60,420 bases of DNA from Vagococcus fluvialis (GTDB lineage Bacteria; Bacillota; Bacilli; Lactobacillales; Vagococcaceae), in NCBI RefSeq assembly GCF_003337315.1, contig NZ_QPJV01000016.1, positions 1-60,420 on the forward strand, given 5' to 3'. This document shows positions 19,776 through 28,255 of the stretch, one piece after another. The notes beneath the pieces are model-generated. The model was given only the letters and a program-made list of their open reading frames with translations. It searched no databases and was not told where the DNA came from. The translations under genes and the position numbers were made by a program. How positions within the stretch are numbered: position 1 is the first letter of the stretch; the number at the start of each line of letters is the position of its first letter.

Positions 19776-19784
19776 GGAAAGGAA

Positions 19785-20232
19785 TGTGAATAAGTTTTAT
19801 TTCTTAAAAAATAGCAATAAAGCTAGTTATTAACTGTTTTAGAGTAAGTTTTAAACAAAATAAAGAGTTATCAACAAAAATTGTGGACAAGTGTGGATAA
19901 CTTTTATAAATTGATGCAATTTCTAGAGGATAAGTCAATAGGAACGAGCGTTTGTTTATTAGGTAAAATACCTATAAAGGTTGTTGTAACAGTGTTTATA
20001 GCACTTTTTTATTTAGAGTGAATTAAAATAAAAAATTTTAAAAGTAGATATAAAAGAACAAAATGTTGTGATTTATTTTTGTGAGTTAAATTTTGTAAAA
20101 AAGGTGAATGTGGGTAAAAGTCCTTGTTTTTGTGGATAACTCTGTGGACAATGTGCATAACCTTTGGAAAAGTGATAAAACCAAGGCTCAAAATGTGTAA
20201 AACTTTTTGTGGATAATAGAAAGTTGTCCACA
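19785..20232. other. Cluster of DnaA-box-like 9-mers in a convergent intergenic region
   Basis: No gene. Perfect DnaA boxes (TTATCCACA, read as TGTGGATAA on +) occur at 19892-19900, 20131-20139 and 20208-20216. One-mismatch boxes occur at 19785-19793, 19868-19876 (TTATCAACA), 19882-19890, 20109-20117, 20143-20151, 20152-20160 and 20224-20232 (TTGTCCACA). Most face the same way, and several stand 9-12 bases apart. AT-rich tracts lie between the two groups. No dnaA, dnaN or other replication gene is near. Likely an off-origin DnaA-binding locus; see findings. Confidence 0.75.
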
Positions 20233-20249
20233 ACATTATTTGGTCTAAA

Positions 20250-20293
20250 AAAGAAGAGTCACACAACTAATTTAGTTGCTTGACTCTTCTTTT
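20250..20293. terminator. Bidirectional terminator after the lysine ABC operon
   Basis: Stem AAAGAAGAGTCA...TGACTCTTCTTT with an inner stem ACAACTAA...TTAGTTG. A/T-runs on both sides allow use from either direction; it lies just after the ATPase stop on the minus strand. Confidence 0.8.
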
Positions 20294-20319
20294 TGATACG
20301 CACTTATTGATTTTCCTGT

Positions 20320-21057
20320 TTAATTCTCAATAATGCGTTGTAAAAATTCTTTAGTTCGGTCCTTTTTAGGATGATTAAAGATGTCATCAGGTGAACCTTC
20401 TTCTGCCACTACACCTTGATCCATAAAAATAACACGATCAGATACTTCTTCGGCAAATTTCATTTCATGGGTAACGATAATCATCGTTAAGCCAGTTTCA
20501 GTTAATTCACGCATAATTTTTAAAACTTCCCCAACCATCTCTGGGTCAAGGGCTGATGTTGGTTCGTCAAAAAGCATCACTTCTGGGTTCATAGAAACAG
20601 CACGAGCGATAGCAACACGTTGTTTTTGTCCACCAGATAATTGAGATGGTTTAGCATGAGCAAATTGTTTCATACCAACTTTTTCTAAGTTTTCAATAGC
20701 AATTTTTTCAGCTTCTTCTTTGCTACGCCCAAGAACTTTAATTTGCCCAACCATGCAGTTGCTTAAAATATCATGGTTATCAAATAAATTAAATTGTTGG
20801 AATACCATTCCCACATGAGTTCTAAACTCAGGTAAGTTGTAGCCAGGTGTTAGAATATTATCACCCTTATAAAGAATCTCTCCGCCAGTTGGTTTTTCAA
20901 GTAAATTAATACAACGTAGTAAAGTTGATTTACCAGAACCAGAAGGACCGATGATTGTCACGATCTCTCCTTTTTTAATAGAAACATTAACGTCTTTTAA
21001 GACATTGTTTGAGCCATAACTTTTTTGTAAATGATTAATATCGATGAAAGAAGTCAT
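20320..21057 (-). CDS. Polar amino-acid ABC transporter ATPase (probable lysine importer)
   Basis: 245 residues, a complete PAAT-family nucleotide-binding protein. Walker [10 protein letters not shown] lies near residues 37-45, the Q-loop is MVFQQFN, the signature is LSGGQKQR, Walker B is [12 protein letters not shown], and the switch histidine is in IIVTHEM. It powers import through the SBP-permease fusion encoded just upstream, with which it shares one base at the stop/start junction. Homologues are usually named GlnQ or ArtM, but the riboswitch in front of this operon points to lysine. Confidence 0.9.
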   Translation of the reverse strand: MTSFIDINHLQKSYGSNNVLKDVNVSIKKGEIVTIIGPSGSGKSTLLRCINLLEKPTGGEILYKGDNILTPGYNLPEFRTHVGMVFQQFNLFDNHDILSNCMVGQIKVLGRSKEEAEKIAIENLEKVGMKQFAHAKPSQLSGGQKQRVAIARAVSMNPEVMLFDEPTSALDPEMVGEVLKIMRELTETGLTMIIVTHEMKFAEEVSDRVIFMDQGVVAEEGSPDDIFNHPKKDRTKEFLQRIIEN

Positions 21058-22652
21058 TAACGTTCATCCTTTCTTTCTAAAATAGGTGTTTGTAATTGGT
21101 TAGCGTAAGGAGCGTAAGTGCCGTCTCCGTCTAATCGTTTTTCTAAGTAACGTAAAATTCGAGTCACAGTAAAGGTCATAACAAAGTAAATCACACAAGT
21201 AATTGTAAATGTTTCGAAGAATCTAAAGTTGGCTCCAGCAACTGTTTTAGTAGCAAAGAATAACTCTGATACGGCGATAACATTTAATACAGATGTATCT
21301 TTAATATTAATAACAAATTCATTACCAATAGCAGGTAAAGTATTTCTAAAGACTTGAGGAATGACAACGTTTTTCATTGTTTGCCAATGAGTCATTCCAA
21401 TAGCAGATGCAGCTTCAAATTGTCCTTTATCAACGGCGAAGATTCCCCCACGGACGATTTCTGTCATATAAGCACCTGTATTAATCGAAACGATGAATAG
21501 CGCTGCTGTAACGGGATTCATATCAATTCCGTAAAGTTGTTTTGAGCCGTAGAAGATAACCATTGATTGTACAATCATCGGTGTTCCACGGAAAATTTCT
21601 ATATAGATTGAAAACAAGGCATTTACTAATTTATAAGCAAAACGTAAAAATGTTTTTTCAGGTGTTGGAATGGTACGATAAACGCCAATTCCTAAACCGA
21701 TAGTTGTTCCAACAACTGTACCAATTAAAGCGATGAAAAGAGTTGTTCCAGCTCCACGTAAGAACATTGGCCAGTTTTCTTTAGCAATATCCATTACCCA
21801 AACGTACCATGGTTTATTGTTAACAACTTCTGGCTGTTGACTAATCGCGTCTTCCATAATTTTATCGCGTTCATCTTGAGAGATATTAGTTAAAATACTA
21901 TTTACTTCGGCTACTTGTGGTGATCCTTTTTTCATTCCAATGGCGATGGCATTGTCAGCTTCACTCGTTTCAAAACCTTTTCCTTTTTCAAATTGAATCA
22001 TTTTAAAGTTAGGGTTTAGTTTTTCAGCTGTAATCCCTTCAGGAATTTCAGTGACATAACCATCAATTTTTCCAGAGTCTAGAGAAACACGCATAGCTGA
22101 GAAATCAGTCATAGCAGTTTGTTTATCAACACCAGGAATTTGATCGATAACACCGTAATGTAGTGTATTTAACTGACCAGTAATTTTTGCGCCTTTAAAA
22201 TCTTTTAAAGAAGTGGCGTTAGCGTAAGGACTATCTTTTTTGACTAAAATGGTTAATTGCGAGCTATAGTAGTAATCAGAAAAATCTAAGGTTTGTTTTC
22301 TTTCTTCTGTAGGTGACATTCCGGCAATAATTGCATCAGCTTTTCCTGATGTGACAGCAGGAGGAAGTCCGTCCCATTCTGTTTTAAAGATGACTAATTC
22401 TTTACCTAAACCTTCAGCAATACGTTTAGCAATCTCAACGTCATAACCTCCAGCAAATTCTTTACTACCTTTAATCGGTACAGCACCGTTACTATCATCT
22501 TTTTGAGTCCAGTTAAAAGGTGGATAACCAGCTTCCATTCCAACTGTAAAGGTGTCATCTGCTGCAAAAGCTGTTGTTCCAAGAGAAACGATACTACTTA
22601 GAAAAAGCAGTAAGGTGTAGATAAGTGGTTTGATTGTTTTATTATTTTTCAT
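21057..22652 (-). CDS. Amino-acid ABC transporter, substrate-binding and permease fusion (probable lysine importer)
   Basis: 531 residues. A signal segment (1-31) leads to a periplasmic-type solute-binding domain (about 33-265, with GYPPFNW and [15 protein letters not shown]). A PAAT-type permease domain with about five helices follows (about 290-515, with the EAA loop [21 protein letters not shown]). The binding domain is thus tethered to the channel. It is translated just before the ATPase gene. A lysine riboswitch and terminator precede it, so substrate lysine is strongly suggested though not proven. It resembles glutamine-transporter fusions of streptococci and enterococci. Confidence 0.9.
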   Translation of the reverse strand: MKNNKTIKPLIYTLLLFLSSIVSLGTTAFAADDTFTVGMEAGYPPFNWTQKDDSNGAVPIKGSKEFAGGYDVEIAKRIAEGLGKELVIFKTEWDGLPPAVTSGKADAIIAGMSPTEERKQTLDFSDYYYSSQLTILVKKDSPYANATSLKDFKGAKITGQLNTLHYGVIDQIPGVDKQTAMTDFSAMRVSLDSGKIDGYVTEIPEGITAEKLNPNFKMIQFEKGKGFETSEADNAIAIGMKKGSPQVAEVNSILTNISQDERDKIMEDAISQQPEVVNNKPWYVWVMDIAKENWPMFLRGAGTTLFIALIGTVVGTTIGLGIGVYRTIPTPEKTFLRFAYKLVNALFSIYIEIFRGTPMIVQSMVIFYGSKQLYGIDMNPVTAALFIVSINTGAYMTEIVRGGIFAVDKGQFEAASAIGMTHWQTMKNVVIPQVFRNTLPAIGNEFVINIKDTSVLNVIAVSELFFATKTVAGANFRFFETFTITCVIYFVMTFTVTRILRYLEKRLDGDGTYAPYANQLQTPILERKDER

Positions 22653-22674
22653 ATTCCCAATTCCTTTCCTTTAA

Positions 22675-22712
22675 GCAAAAAAAGAAGCAACCTTTTTATC
22701 TAAAGGTTGCTC
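22675..22712 (-). terminator. Riboswitch-controlled terminator
   Basis: On the minus strand AGCAACCTTTAGATAAAAAGGTTGCT is followed by CTTTTTTT. It lies between the lysine aptamer and the transporter start, so it is the expression platform for premature termination. Confidence 0.85.
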
Positions 22713-22755
22713 CTATAATGGATAATTAATAAATACACACAGGTACTTATTAAAA

Positions 22756-22922
22756 TCGTAGCGCAACTCAGTTAGACTGAGACAGTGCCATAGTTATTCA
22801 CCATAGCCCCAACATAAATGAGTTAAGGATCTCATTTACATTTCGGCGAAAACCCCTCATATTTAACGTCATGGCACCCTTATGCTCTGTTAAATGTCTT
22901 GATAATTCGCAACCTCTAGATT
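22756..22922 (-). promoter_or_regulatory. Lysine riboswitch (L-box) aptamer
   Basis: On the minus strand the conserved parts follow in L-box order: AGAGGTTGCGAATTATCAAGA at the 5' side (22900-22920), a GGGTGCCATGA-like segment, AGGGGTTTTCGCCGAAA, a long stem around ATGAGATCC...CTCATTTATG, GGGGCTATGG, and a final GTCTCAG...CTGAGTTGCGCTAC. These match the lysC leader of B. subtilis in order and spacing. Lysine binding should favour the downstream terminator and shut off the transporter. Confidence 0.88.
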
Positions 22923-22956
22923 TGTATTTAATTGTTCTTTTCGTTCTTCGTAGACC

Positions 22957-22985
22957 ACTATAGCACATAAATTTTGAAAAGTCAT
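22957..22985 (-). promoter_or_regulatory. Promoter of the lysine-riboswitch operon
   Basis: On the minus strand TATAGT (22962-22957) is a good -10 box. ATGACT (22985-22980) is a weak -35, 17 bases upstream. Transcription would begin about 30 bases before the aptamer. Confidence 0.45.
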
Positions 22986-23071
22986 GAAAAAATGAAAATA
23001 TTATTGACGTCTTTTTATTTTTGGGCTATTTTTGAGTCAGATGGATATTAATAATAAAGGAGTTTTGTCTC

Positions 23072-23980
23072 ATGTGGTTTATACCCGCTTTAATTGCAGT
23101 TTTTGCTTGGGGAACAGCGGATTTGTTTTATAAAATTGGTAATAATGAAAAGGATCCAAATAGCGCGATTAAGACAACGATTATGGTTGGTCTTGTGATG
23201 GGAATTCACGCTATTTTTTATTATGGCTTTTACGAAGGAATTACGTTTCATCCGGCATACTTAATTACCTACTTACCGGTGTCATCCATGTATATTTTAT
23301 CTATGGCAATAGGCTATGTAGGCCTTCGTTATATTGAGCTATCAATCTCATCTCCAATTAGTAACTCATCAGGTGCGGTAAGTGCTATGCTAACTTTTTT
23401 AATTTTAGGAACTAAAATGGTTTGGATTCAGTTTGTAGCTGTGGCAGTTATTTCAGTTGCTATTTTTATGTTATCTTATTTTGAAAAACAGGAAGTTGAT
23501 AAGGAGATAGAAAAAAGTGGTGAGGTTGTTGAGAAAAAATATCGAATCAGTGCTGTAGCAATTATTTTTCCCATTCTTTATTGTGTGATTGATGGTTTAG
23601 GAACTTTTTTAGATGGTTATTATTTAGATTATGCCAAAATTTTACCTGAGTCAGAAGCCAATATGACTTATGAAATTACTTTTTTAATTGTTGCTCTTAT
23701 TTTATTAGTTTACTTAAGAGTGGTGAAGAAAGAAAAAATGTCACTCTTCAATGAAAAAGTGAAAGGTTTGGCAGCAATTTTTGAAACAGCTGGTCAGTTC
23801 TTTTATGTCGGAGCTATTGCCAGTAATGCTATTGTTGTAGCACCGATGATTGCTTCTTATAGTATAGTGTCTGTTATTTGGTCACGAATTTTCTTGAAGG
23901 AAAAATTGTCTAACAAACAGTATGTCATGATTTTAGCGATTATTATTTCGATTGCTGTTTTAGGCTTTTATGATGGCTAA
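23072..23980 (+). CDS. DMT-superfamily (EamA/GRP-like) membrane transporter
   Basis: 302 residues with ten predicted transmembrane helices in two five-helix halves, joined by a charged loop (about 135-160). It begins MWFIPALIAVFAWGTADLFY. The pattern fits drug/metabolite transporters of the EamA or glucose/ribose-uptake type. Substrate unknown. AAAGGAG lies nine bases upstream of the ATG. The sirtuin gene follows after 36 bases, so an operon of four genes is possible, though a separate promoter (TACAAT near 23985) may exist. Confidence 0.75.
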   Translation: MWFIPALIAVFAWGTADLFYKIGNNEKDPNSAIKTTIMVGLVMGIHAIFYYGFYEGITFHPAYLITYLPVSSMYILSMAIGYVGLRYIELSISSPISNSSGAVSAMLTFLILGTKMVWIQFVAVAVISVAIFMLSYFEKQEVDKEIEKSGEVVEKKYRISAVAIIFPILYCVIDGLGTFLDGYYLDYAKILPESEANMTYEITFLIVALILLVYLRVVKKEKMSLFNEKVKGLAAIFETAGQFFYVGAIASNAIVVAPMIASYSIVSVIWSRIFLKEKLSNKQYVMILAIIISIAVLGFYDG

Positions 23981-24016
23981 TGCTACAATAGAAGAAAAGA
24001 GAAATAGGTGATAGAG

Positions 24017-24712
24017 ATGCTTGAAGAGGGCTTAGATTTAATCAAAAAAAGTAAAAAAATTGTCTTTATGACAGGTGCAGGTGTTTCAACGGCCTCAGGA
24101 ATTCCTGATTATCGCTCGATGACTGGTGTTTATCAAGGTCATGAAAATCCAGAATATTTATTAAGTCATACCTGTTTAATGAGAGAGCCTGAAAAATTTT
24201 ATGATTTTGTAAAAGGTCTTTACCATGAAGGAGCTAAACCAAATGTGATTCATGAAAAAATGAAAGCTTTAGAAAAAAATCATGAAGTTAGTATTATCTC
24301 TCAAAATATTGATGATCTTCATAACTTAGCTGGCAGTTCTCGAGTAGTTAATTTTCACGGGAATTTAAATGATTTGTACTGCTTAAAATGCCACAAAAAT
24401 GTTTCGACTAAAGAGTATCTAAAAGGCTTTATCCATGAAAATTGTGGCGGGATGATTCGTCCTAATGTAGTTCTTTATGAAGAAGGATTATCAGAAGAAG
24501 CGATTCAAACTTCAATTAAATGGCTTAGTGAAGCAGATTTAGTTGTGATTGTGGGAACGACTTTTAAAGTCTATCCTTTCAGTGGCTTAATTGATTATAG
24601 AAATCCAAAAAGTCAGATTTTAGTTGTTAATAATGAGGACATTAGTTTATTTGATGACTACTTATTTGTCCAAGGTTCAGCAGAAGATTTTTTTGAAAAA
24701 ATAAAAGACTAG
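24017..24712 (+). CDS. Sir2-family NAD-dependent protein deacylase
   Basis: 231 residues. The NAD-binding loop GAGVSTASGIPDYRS (about 20-34), SQNIDDLH (95-102) and the catalytic histidine H114 in NFHGN identify a sirtuin. It would remove acyl groups from protein lysines using NAD. The zinc site is unusual: C122-x2-C125 is normal, but the second pair reads H140-x2-C143 instead of C-x2-C. The ATG at 24017 is preferred over the GTG at 24008, with AGGTG six bases ahead. It lies ten bases before a chorismate mutase gene, so it is probably cotranscribed with it. Confidence 0.85.
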   Translation: MLEEGLDLIKKSKKIVFMTGAGVSTASGIPDYRSMTGVYQGHENPEYLLSHTCLMREPEKFYDFVKGLYHEGAKPNVIHEKMKALEKNHEVSIISQNIDDLHNLAGSSRVVNFHGNLNDLYCLKCHKNVSTKEYLKGFIHENCGGMIRPNVVLYEEGLSEEAIQTSIKWLSEADLVVIVGTTFKVYPFSGLIDYRNPKSQILVVNNEDISLFDDYLFVQGSAEDFFEKIKD

Positions 24713-24722
24713 AGGGAAGAAT

Positions 24723-24983
24723 ATGTTAGAAAAACCAAGAGCAGAGATTAATAAAATCGATGCAAAAATTGTTGCTTTACTTGAAAAACGTTACTTATGT
24801 GTAGATGAAGTGGTGCGTATAAAAAAAGAAAATAATTTACCAACTTTAGATAGTAAACGTGAAGAAGAAGTGATTGCACGATTACAAGAGATGATTACTG
24901 AAAAAGAGTATGAGGAAGCTATTTTAAAAACCTTCCAAAGTATGATGGATATCTCAAAAGAGTATCAAAAGGGTAAAAGATAG
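24723..24983 (+). CDS. Monofunctional chorismate mutase (AroQ class)
   Basis: 86 residues, all helical. It shows the AroQ pattern: an N-terminal PRAEINKIDAKIVALLEKR with two active-site arginines, and a K plus D-S-K-R-E-E-E-V stretch in helix 2. It converts chorismate to prephenate, the first step to phenylalanine and tyrosine. No other aromatic-pathway gene is nearby; its neighbours are a sirtuin (10 bases upstream) and a DUF218 protein (13 bases downstream). Confidence 0.85.
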   Translation: MLEKPRAEINKIDAKIVALLEKRYLCVDEVVRIKKENNLPTLDSKREEEVIARLQEMITEKEYEEAILKTFQSMMDISKEYQKGKR

Positions 24984-24996
24984 GCGAGGCATTTAA

Positions 24997-25779
24997 ATGC
25001 TGACATATGCTGATGCAATTAATAATTTAGCTAAATTTTGTGGAAAAAAAGATTTAGAAAGTCTGACTCAAACAAATTTGAAAGAGCAGTTTAATATAGA
25101 GCAAGTTGATGTTTTAGTTTTACTTGGTGGTAGTATTTTGTCAGGTGGGGATTGTTTGACAAAAGCGATAAACAATAACATAGCAAAGAAATATCTTATT
25201 GTCGGAGGCTATGGTCACACATCGGCTAGTTTATTTGAAAACATGGAAAAAGAATATCCGAATAGTACTAAAGAGATTAATTCTGAAGCGGAACTTTTTG
25301 CTAAATACCTAGAATTGAAATATAAATTAACAGCTGATTTTTTAGAAACCAAATCAACTAATTGCGGAAATAATATAACAAATTTATTAGAGTTAGTTAG
25401 AGAAAATAATTTAGAGATGGAAAGTATCTTATTAATTCAAGATGCCACTATGCAGTTAAGAATGGATGTAACCTTAAGGAAGTATATCTCATCTGATGTC
25501 ACTATAATTAACTATCCGGCTTATGAAGTGGAAGTAACTAGTTCTGATAATCAACTAAGATATAGTTCAGTCATCGCTGGTATGTGGGATACGGAGCGTT
25601 ATATTTCATTATTAATGGGTGAGATTCCAAGGCTTACAGATAATTTAACTGGTTACGGACCTAAGGGAAAAGATTTTTTAGTTCATATTGATATCCCAGA
25701 AAATATTACAGCCTCTTATGAAGTACTTAAAGAAATTTTTCCAGACGCAACAAGAATAGCCAATCCTGATTTTGCATAG
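24997..25779 (+). CDS. YdcF-like DUF218-domain protein
   Basis: 260 residues. It carries the DUF218/YdcF core: VLVLLGGSILSGG, YLIVGGYGH, the conserved E of INSEAELFAKYL, and a S-T-N-C-G-N-N segment in place of the usual S-x-N-T-x-E-N. No signal peptide or membrane anchor is apparent, so it is probably cytosolic, unlike the SanA/ElyC types. E. coli YdcF binds SAM, but a reaction is not known to me. Last gene of the sirtuin-chorismate mutase unit, with a terminator after it. Confidence 0.75.
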   Translation: MLTYADAINNLAKFCGKKDLESLTQTNLKEQFNIEQVDVLVLLGGSILSGGDCLTKAINNNIAKKYLIVGGYGHTSASLFENMEKEYPNSTKEINSEAELFAKYLELKYKLTADFLETKSTNCGNNITNLLELVRENNLEMESILLIQDATMQLRMDVTLRKYISSDVTIINYPAYEVEVTSSDNQLRYSSVIAGMWDTERYISLLMGEIPRLTDNLTGYGPKGKDFLVHIDIPENITASYEVLKEIFPDATRIANPDFA

Positions 25780-25798
25780 ATAGGTTAATAGTAAAAAA

Positions 25799-25840
25799 AA
25801 TTCTGACATGATATTAAGTTGTGTCAGAATTCTTTTTTTG
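25799..25840 (+). terminator. Terminator after the DUF218 gene
   Basis: AAATTCTGACA...TGTCAGAATTCTTTTTTT: an 11-base stem with a T7 tail. Confidence 0.85.
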
Positions 25841-25960
25841 CTAAAAGTTTGATATATCAAGATGTCACGCTTTGTAGCATCCTATTTTTCAACAAATTTT
25901 CTTTTGTTGCTAGCTAATTAAGGTATATTAATTGTACAGTTCTCTTAGGAGGTGCATTGA

Positions 25961-26590
25961 GTGGAAATTGGAAAAATCATAAAAAAATATCGAACAGAAA
26001 AAGAATTAACACAAGAAGAACTAGCCAATATTCTTTTTGTAAGTCGACAATTAATATCTAAGTGGGAAAATGGAAAAAGTTATCCAGACTTGAATCAGTT
26101 GATTCAGCTAAGTGATTATTTTGATTTATCTCTTGATGAACTCATGAGAGGAGATAAACAAATGATTAAGAAAAAAGATACACAGGTTAAAACTAGTGAA
26201 AAAGGGAAGAAAATAATAGTAGTCCTAGGCTGTCTATTATTATTTATCTCGCTTTACTATGGAGCACTTACAATGAAAACAAATAAACTCTATCAACATG
26301 TTAAAACAGCAGATTGGGAAGAAGAGAGCGGAGTTACTTATGTTAAGCGTACTGAGGATGCTCAGTATAATGTTTTTAAATTTAGAAATTATAATTTGTT
26401 TAATATACCAAAAACATTGGAAGTCACTGCAACACCAATAAATTCTATGGGAGAACGAGAAATTATTGGTTTGACAATGATTCACTATAATGGTGATAAA
26501 GGAAATTTTTCTATGTCATGGAGTAATGGTGATTTAACAGGTCAAATTCTACAAATGGATTCGTCATTTACTTATAAAAAAGAATTATAG
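25961..26590 (+). CDS. Membrane-anchored XRE-family transcriptional regulator
   Basis: 209 residues starting at GTG, with AGGAGGTG a few bases upstream. The XRE helix-turn-helix fills residues 1-60 (LTQEELANILFVSRQLISKWENG). A linker leads to one transmembrane helix (about 84-104) and an outside domain of about 105 residues, which suggests a one-component sensor-regulator. After the TAG stop the same frame stays open for 43 more codons, so the gene may have lost its original C-terminus. The target is unknown. Confidence 0.75.
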   Translation: MEIGKIIKKYRTEKELTQEELANILFVSRQLISKWENGKSYPDLNQLIQLSDYFDLSLDELMRGDKQMIKKKDTQVKTSEKGKKIIVVLGCLLLFISLYYGALTMKTNKLYQHVKTADWEEESGVTYVKRTEDAQYNVFKFRNYNLFNIPKTLEVTATPINSMGEREIIGLTMIHYNGDKGNFSMSWSNGDLTGQILQMDSSFTYKKEL

Positions 26591-26719
26591 CCTCTGGAAA
26601 AACAAAATATATCCTACGAATTCGAGAAAATATTTGAAAGGGAACTAGATAAACAACGCCCATTCTTAGAACCATTTCTAGCTGATGTTGAGAAAGTTTG
26701 GAATGAGGTTAATCAATAA
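26591..26719 (+). other. In-frame open extension after the XRE stop codon
   Basis: 43 codons without a stop, in frame with the preceding gene, coding for a charged helix-prone stretch (including EKIFERELDKQRPFLEPF). No start codon with a ribosome binding site precedes it. It may be the old end of the XRE gene cut off by a TAG mutation, or a remnant of another gene. Confidence 0.35.
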
Positions 26720-26779
26720 ACTAAACTTAAAGTACAAAATGGTATACATGATAAATTAAGTTGTAGATAATTAGTAGAA

Positions 26780-26814
26780 AAAAACTTGAGATAATAAAAT
26801 CTCAAGTTTTTTTA
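26780..26814. terminator. Bidirectional terminator before the oligosaccharide operon
   Basis: AAAAACTTGAGAT-AATAAA-ATCTCAAGTTTTT, with A- and T-runs on either side. Confidence 0.85.
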
Positions 26815-26833
26815 TTCACTAAACGAAATGTAC

Positions 26834-26880
26834 TTGACATCCGAAACGTTTCGGACTACACTTTAAGAAAGCGCTTAACA
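26834..26880 (+). promoter_or_regulatory. Promoter with LacI-type operator and cre-like site
   Basis: TTGACA (26834-26839) and TACACT (26857-26862) are 17 bases apart. The perfect palindrome CCGAAACGTTTCGG (26841-26854) fills the spacer, so a bound LacI-family protein would block polymerase directly. A second site, GAAAGCGCTTAACA (26867-26880), resembles a CcpA cre element but fits the consensus imperfectly. The LacI gene inside the operon (34001) is the natural candidate for the palindrome. Confidence 0.8.
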
Positions 26881-26911
26881 TTTTTTATAAAATATCTAAG
26901 GAGGAAGTACA

Positions 26912-28186
26912 GTGAATAAAAAAGTGAAATTTCTAGGTATAGGTATGGTAGCTTTGGCATCTATGGCTTTATTAACAGCGTGTGGTGGCGGTAAAGAAAA
27001 AGAAGCAGGTGGCGATAAAAAAGACGATAAAATAGTTATCGGATTTTGGAAAGGTGATTCGACAGCTGAAGATGCAGCAAGGAAAGAGATGTTTGAAGGT
27101 TTTACTAAAGAAACAGGTATTACTGTTGAACAAAAAGTTTATAACGATTATGATACACAGTTAATGACTGACTTAGTTGGTGGAACAGCTCCTGATGTGT
27201 TTTATGTTGATGTAAGTAATATTCCGTCATTGGCTAATCAAGGTGTTTTAGAACCTTTAGATGACTATATTGCTAAAAGTGATATTAAAACAGATGACTA
27301 CTACAAACCGTTATTAGATGCTTTTAAATATACTGATGATAAATTATATGGTTTACCAAAAGATTATTCAACTTTAGGATTTTATTACAATGAGGAGTTA
27401 CTAACGAAAGCAGGTTTAACACCTGATGATGTTCCAACAGATTATGCTGACTTAGAAGGATTTTTAACAAAAATTCAAAAAGCATTACCAGATGCAACCC
27501 CAATGGTATTCTCACCATTAATGGCGAGACAAATGTATATTATGAAAGCTAATGGTGGAGAACCAGTATTAGAAGACGGAAAAGCAAACCTTTCTGACCC
27601 TAAAGTAGTTGAAAACTTAAAAATATTAACTAACCTTTATGAAAAAGGCTTAATTAAATCAGCTGCTGATTTAGGAGATGGTTGGTCTGGAGATACGTTT
27701 GGTCGTGGTGGAGCAGTGATTACTGATGAAGGTGGTTGGATGGTTTCTCATATGAAGACAAACTTTCCAGATTTAAAATACGGTGTGAAAGAATTGCCTA
27801 AATTAAATAACGAAAATCACAATATGGTATTTACAGTAAGTTACTCAATCAATGCTGGATCTAAGAAGAAAGATCAAGCTTGGAAATTTGTTGAATACAC
27901 AACAAGAGATGAAGTTATGCAAGCTTATGCTGAAACAGCATCAGTATTACCAACTAAAATCCCTGTAGCAGAAGCAATGAAAATCGAAGAAGACCCAATC
28001 ATGGGACCTTTTGCTAAAGCAGCTAACTATGCAACTCCTTGGCAAGATGGTATCAACTTAACTTTAATTGCAACTAACTATGAAAACATGATCGTTTCAG
28101 CCTTAAAAGGTGAAATGAAATTAGAAGAAGCGATGAAGAAAGCAACAGAAACAGCTAATAAAGATATCGAGCAACAAGGTAACTAA
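26912..28186 (+). CDS. Sugar ABC transporter, substrate-binding lipoprotein
   Basis: 424 residues starting at GTG after AAGGAGG. A signal peptide with lipobox LTAC puts the lipidated cysteine at C24. The mature part is a family 1 (MalE/UgpB-like) extracellular solute-binding protein, with GGTAPDVFYVD and a C-terminal PTKIPVA-type segment. It should capture an oligosaccharide at the outer membrane face and deliver it to the two permeases encoded next. The ligand cannot be read from the sequence; the GH65/GH36/GH13 enzymes of the operon suggest an alpha-linked oligosaccharide. Confidence 0.88.
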   Translation: MNKKVKFLGIGMVALASMALLTACGGGKEKEAGGDKKDDKIVIGFWKGDSTAEDAARKEMFEGFTKETGITVEQKVYNDYDTQLMTDLVGGTAPDVFYVDVSNIPSLANQGVLEPLDDYIAKSDIKTDDYYKPLLDAFKYTDDKLYGLPKDYSTLGFYYNEELLTKAGLTPDDVPTDYADLEGFLTKIQKALPDATPMVFSPLMARQMYIMKANGGEPVLEDGKANLSDPKVVENLKILTNLYEKGLIKSAADLGDGWSGDTFGRGGAVITDEGGWMVSHMKTNFPDLKYGVKELPKLNNENHNMVFTVSYSINAGSKKKDQAWKFVEYTTRDEVMQAYAETASVLPTKIPVAEAMKIEEDPIMGPFAKAANYATPWQDGINLTLIATNYENMIVSALKGEMKLEEAMKKATETANKDIEQQGN

Positions 28187-28195
28187 GAATAATTA

Positions 28196-28237
28196 AGTAG
28201 AGCAGTGGGGTAACTAACATTTCCTTGCTGCTTTACT
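28196..28237 (+). other. mRNA stem-loop between binding-protein and permease genes
   Basis: AGTAGAGCAG pairs with CTGCTTTACT around a loop, without a T-run. Such hairpins commonly protect the 3' end of the binding-protein message and lower expression of the permeases. The function here is inferred. Confidence 0.5.
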
Positions 28238-28255
28238 ATATAGTGAGGGAGAAAT

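Noticed and set aside
19785-20232. Chromosomal origin of replication (oriC)
   Set aside because: No dnaA, dnaN, recF, rpmH or gidA genes are near, and flanking genes are metabolic. An off-origin DnaA-binding site explains the boxes better.
20009-20266. Leftward 85-codon frame inside the DnaA-box cluster
   Set aside because: It has no ribosome binding site, an odd composition caused by the repeated boxes, and overlaps a terminator. Treated as a chance frame.
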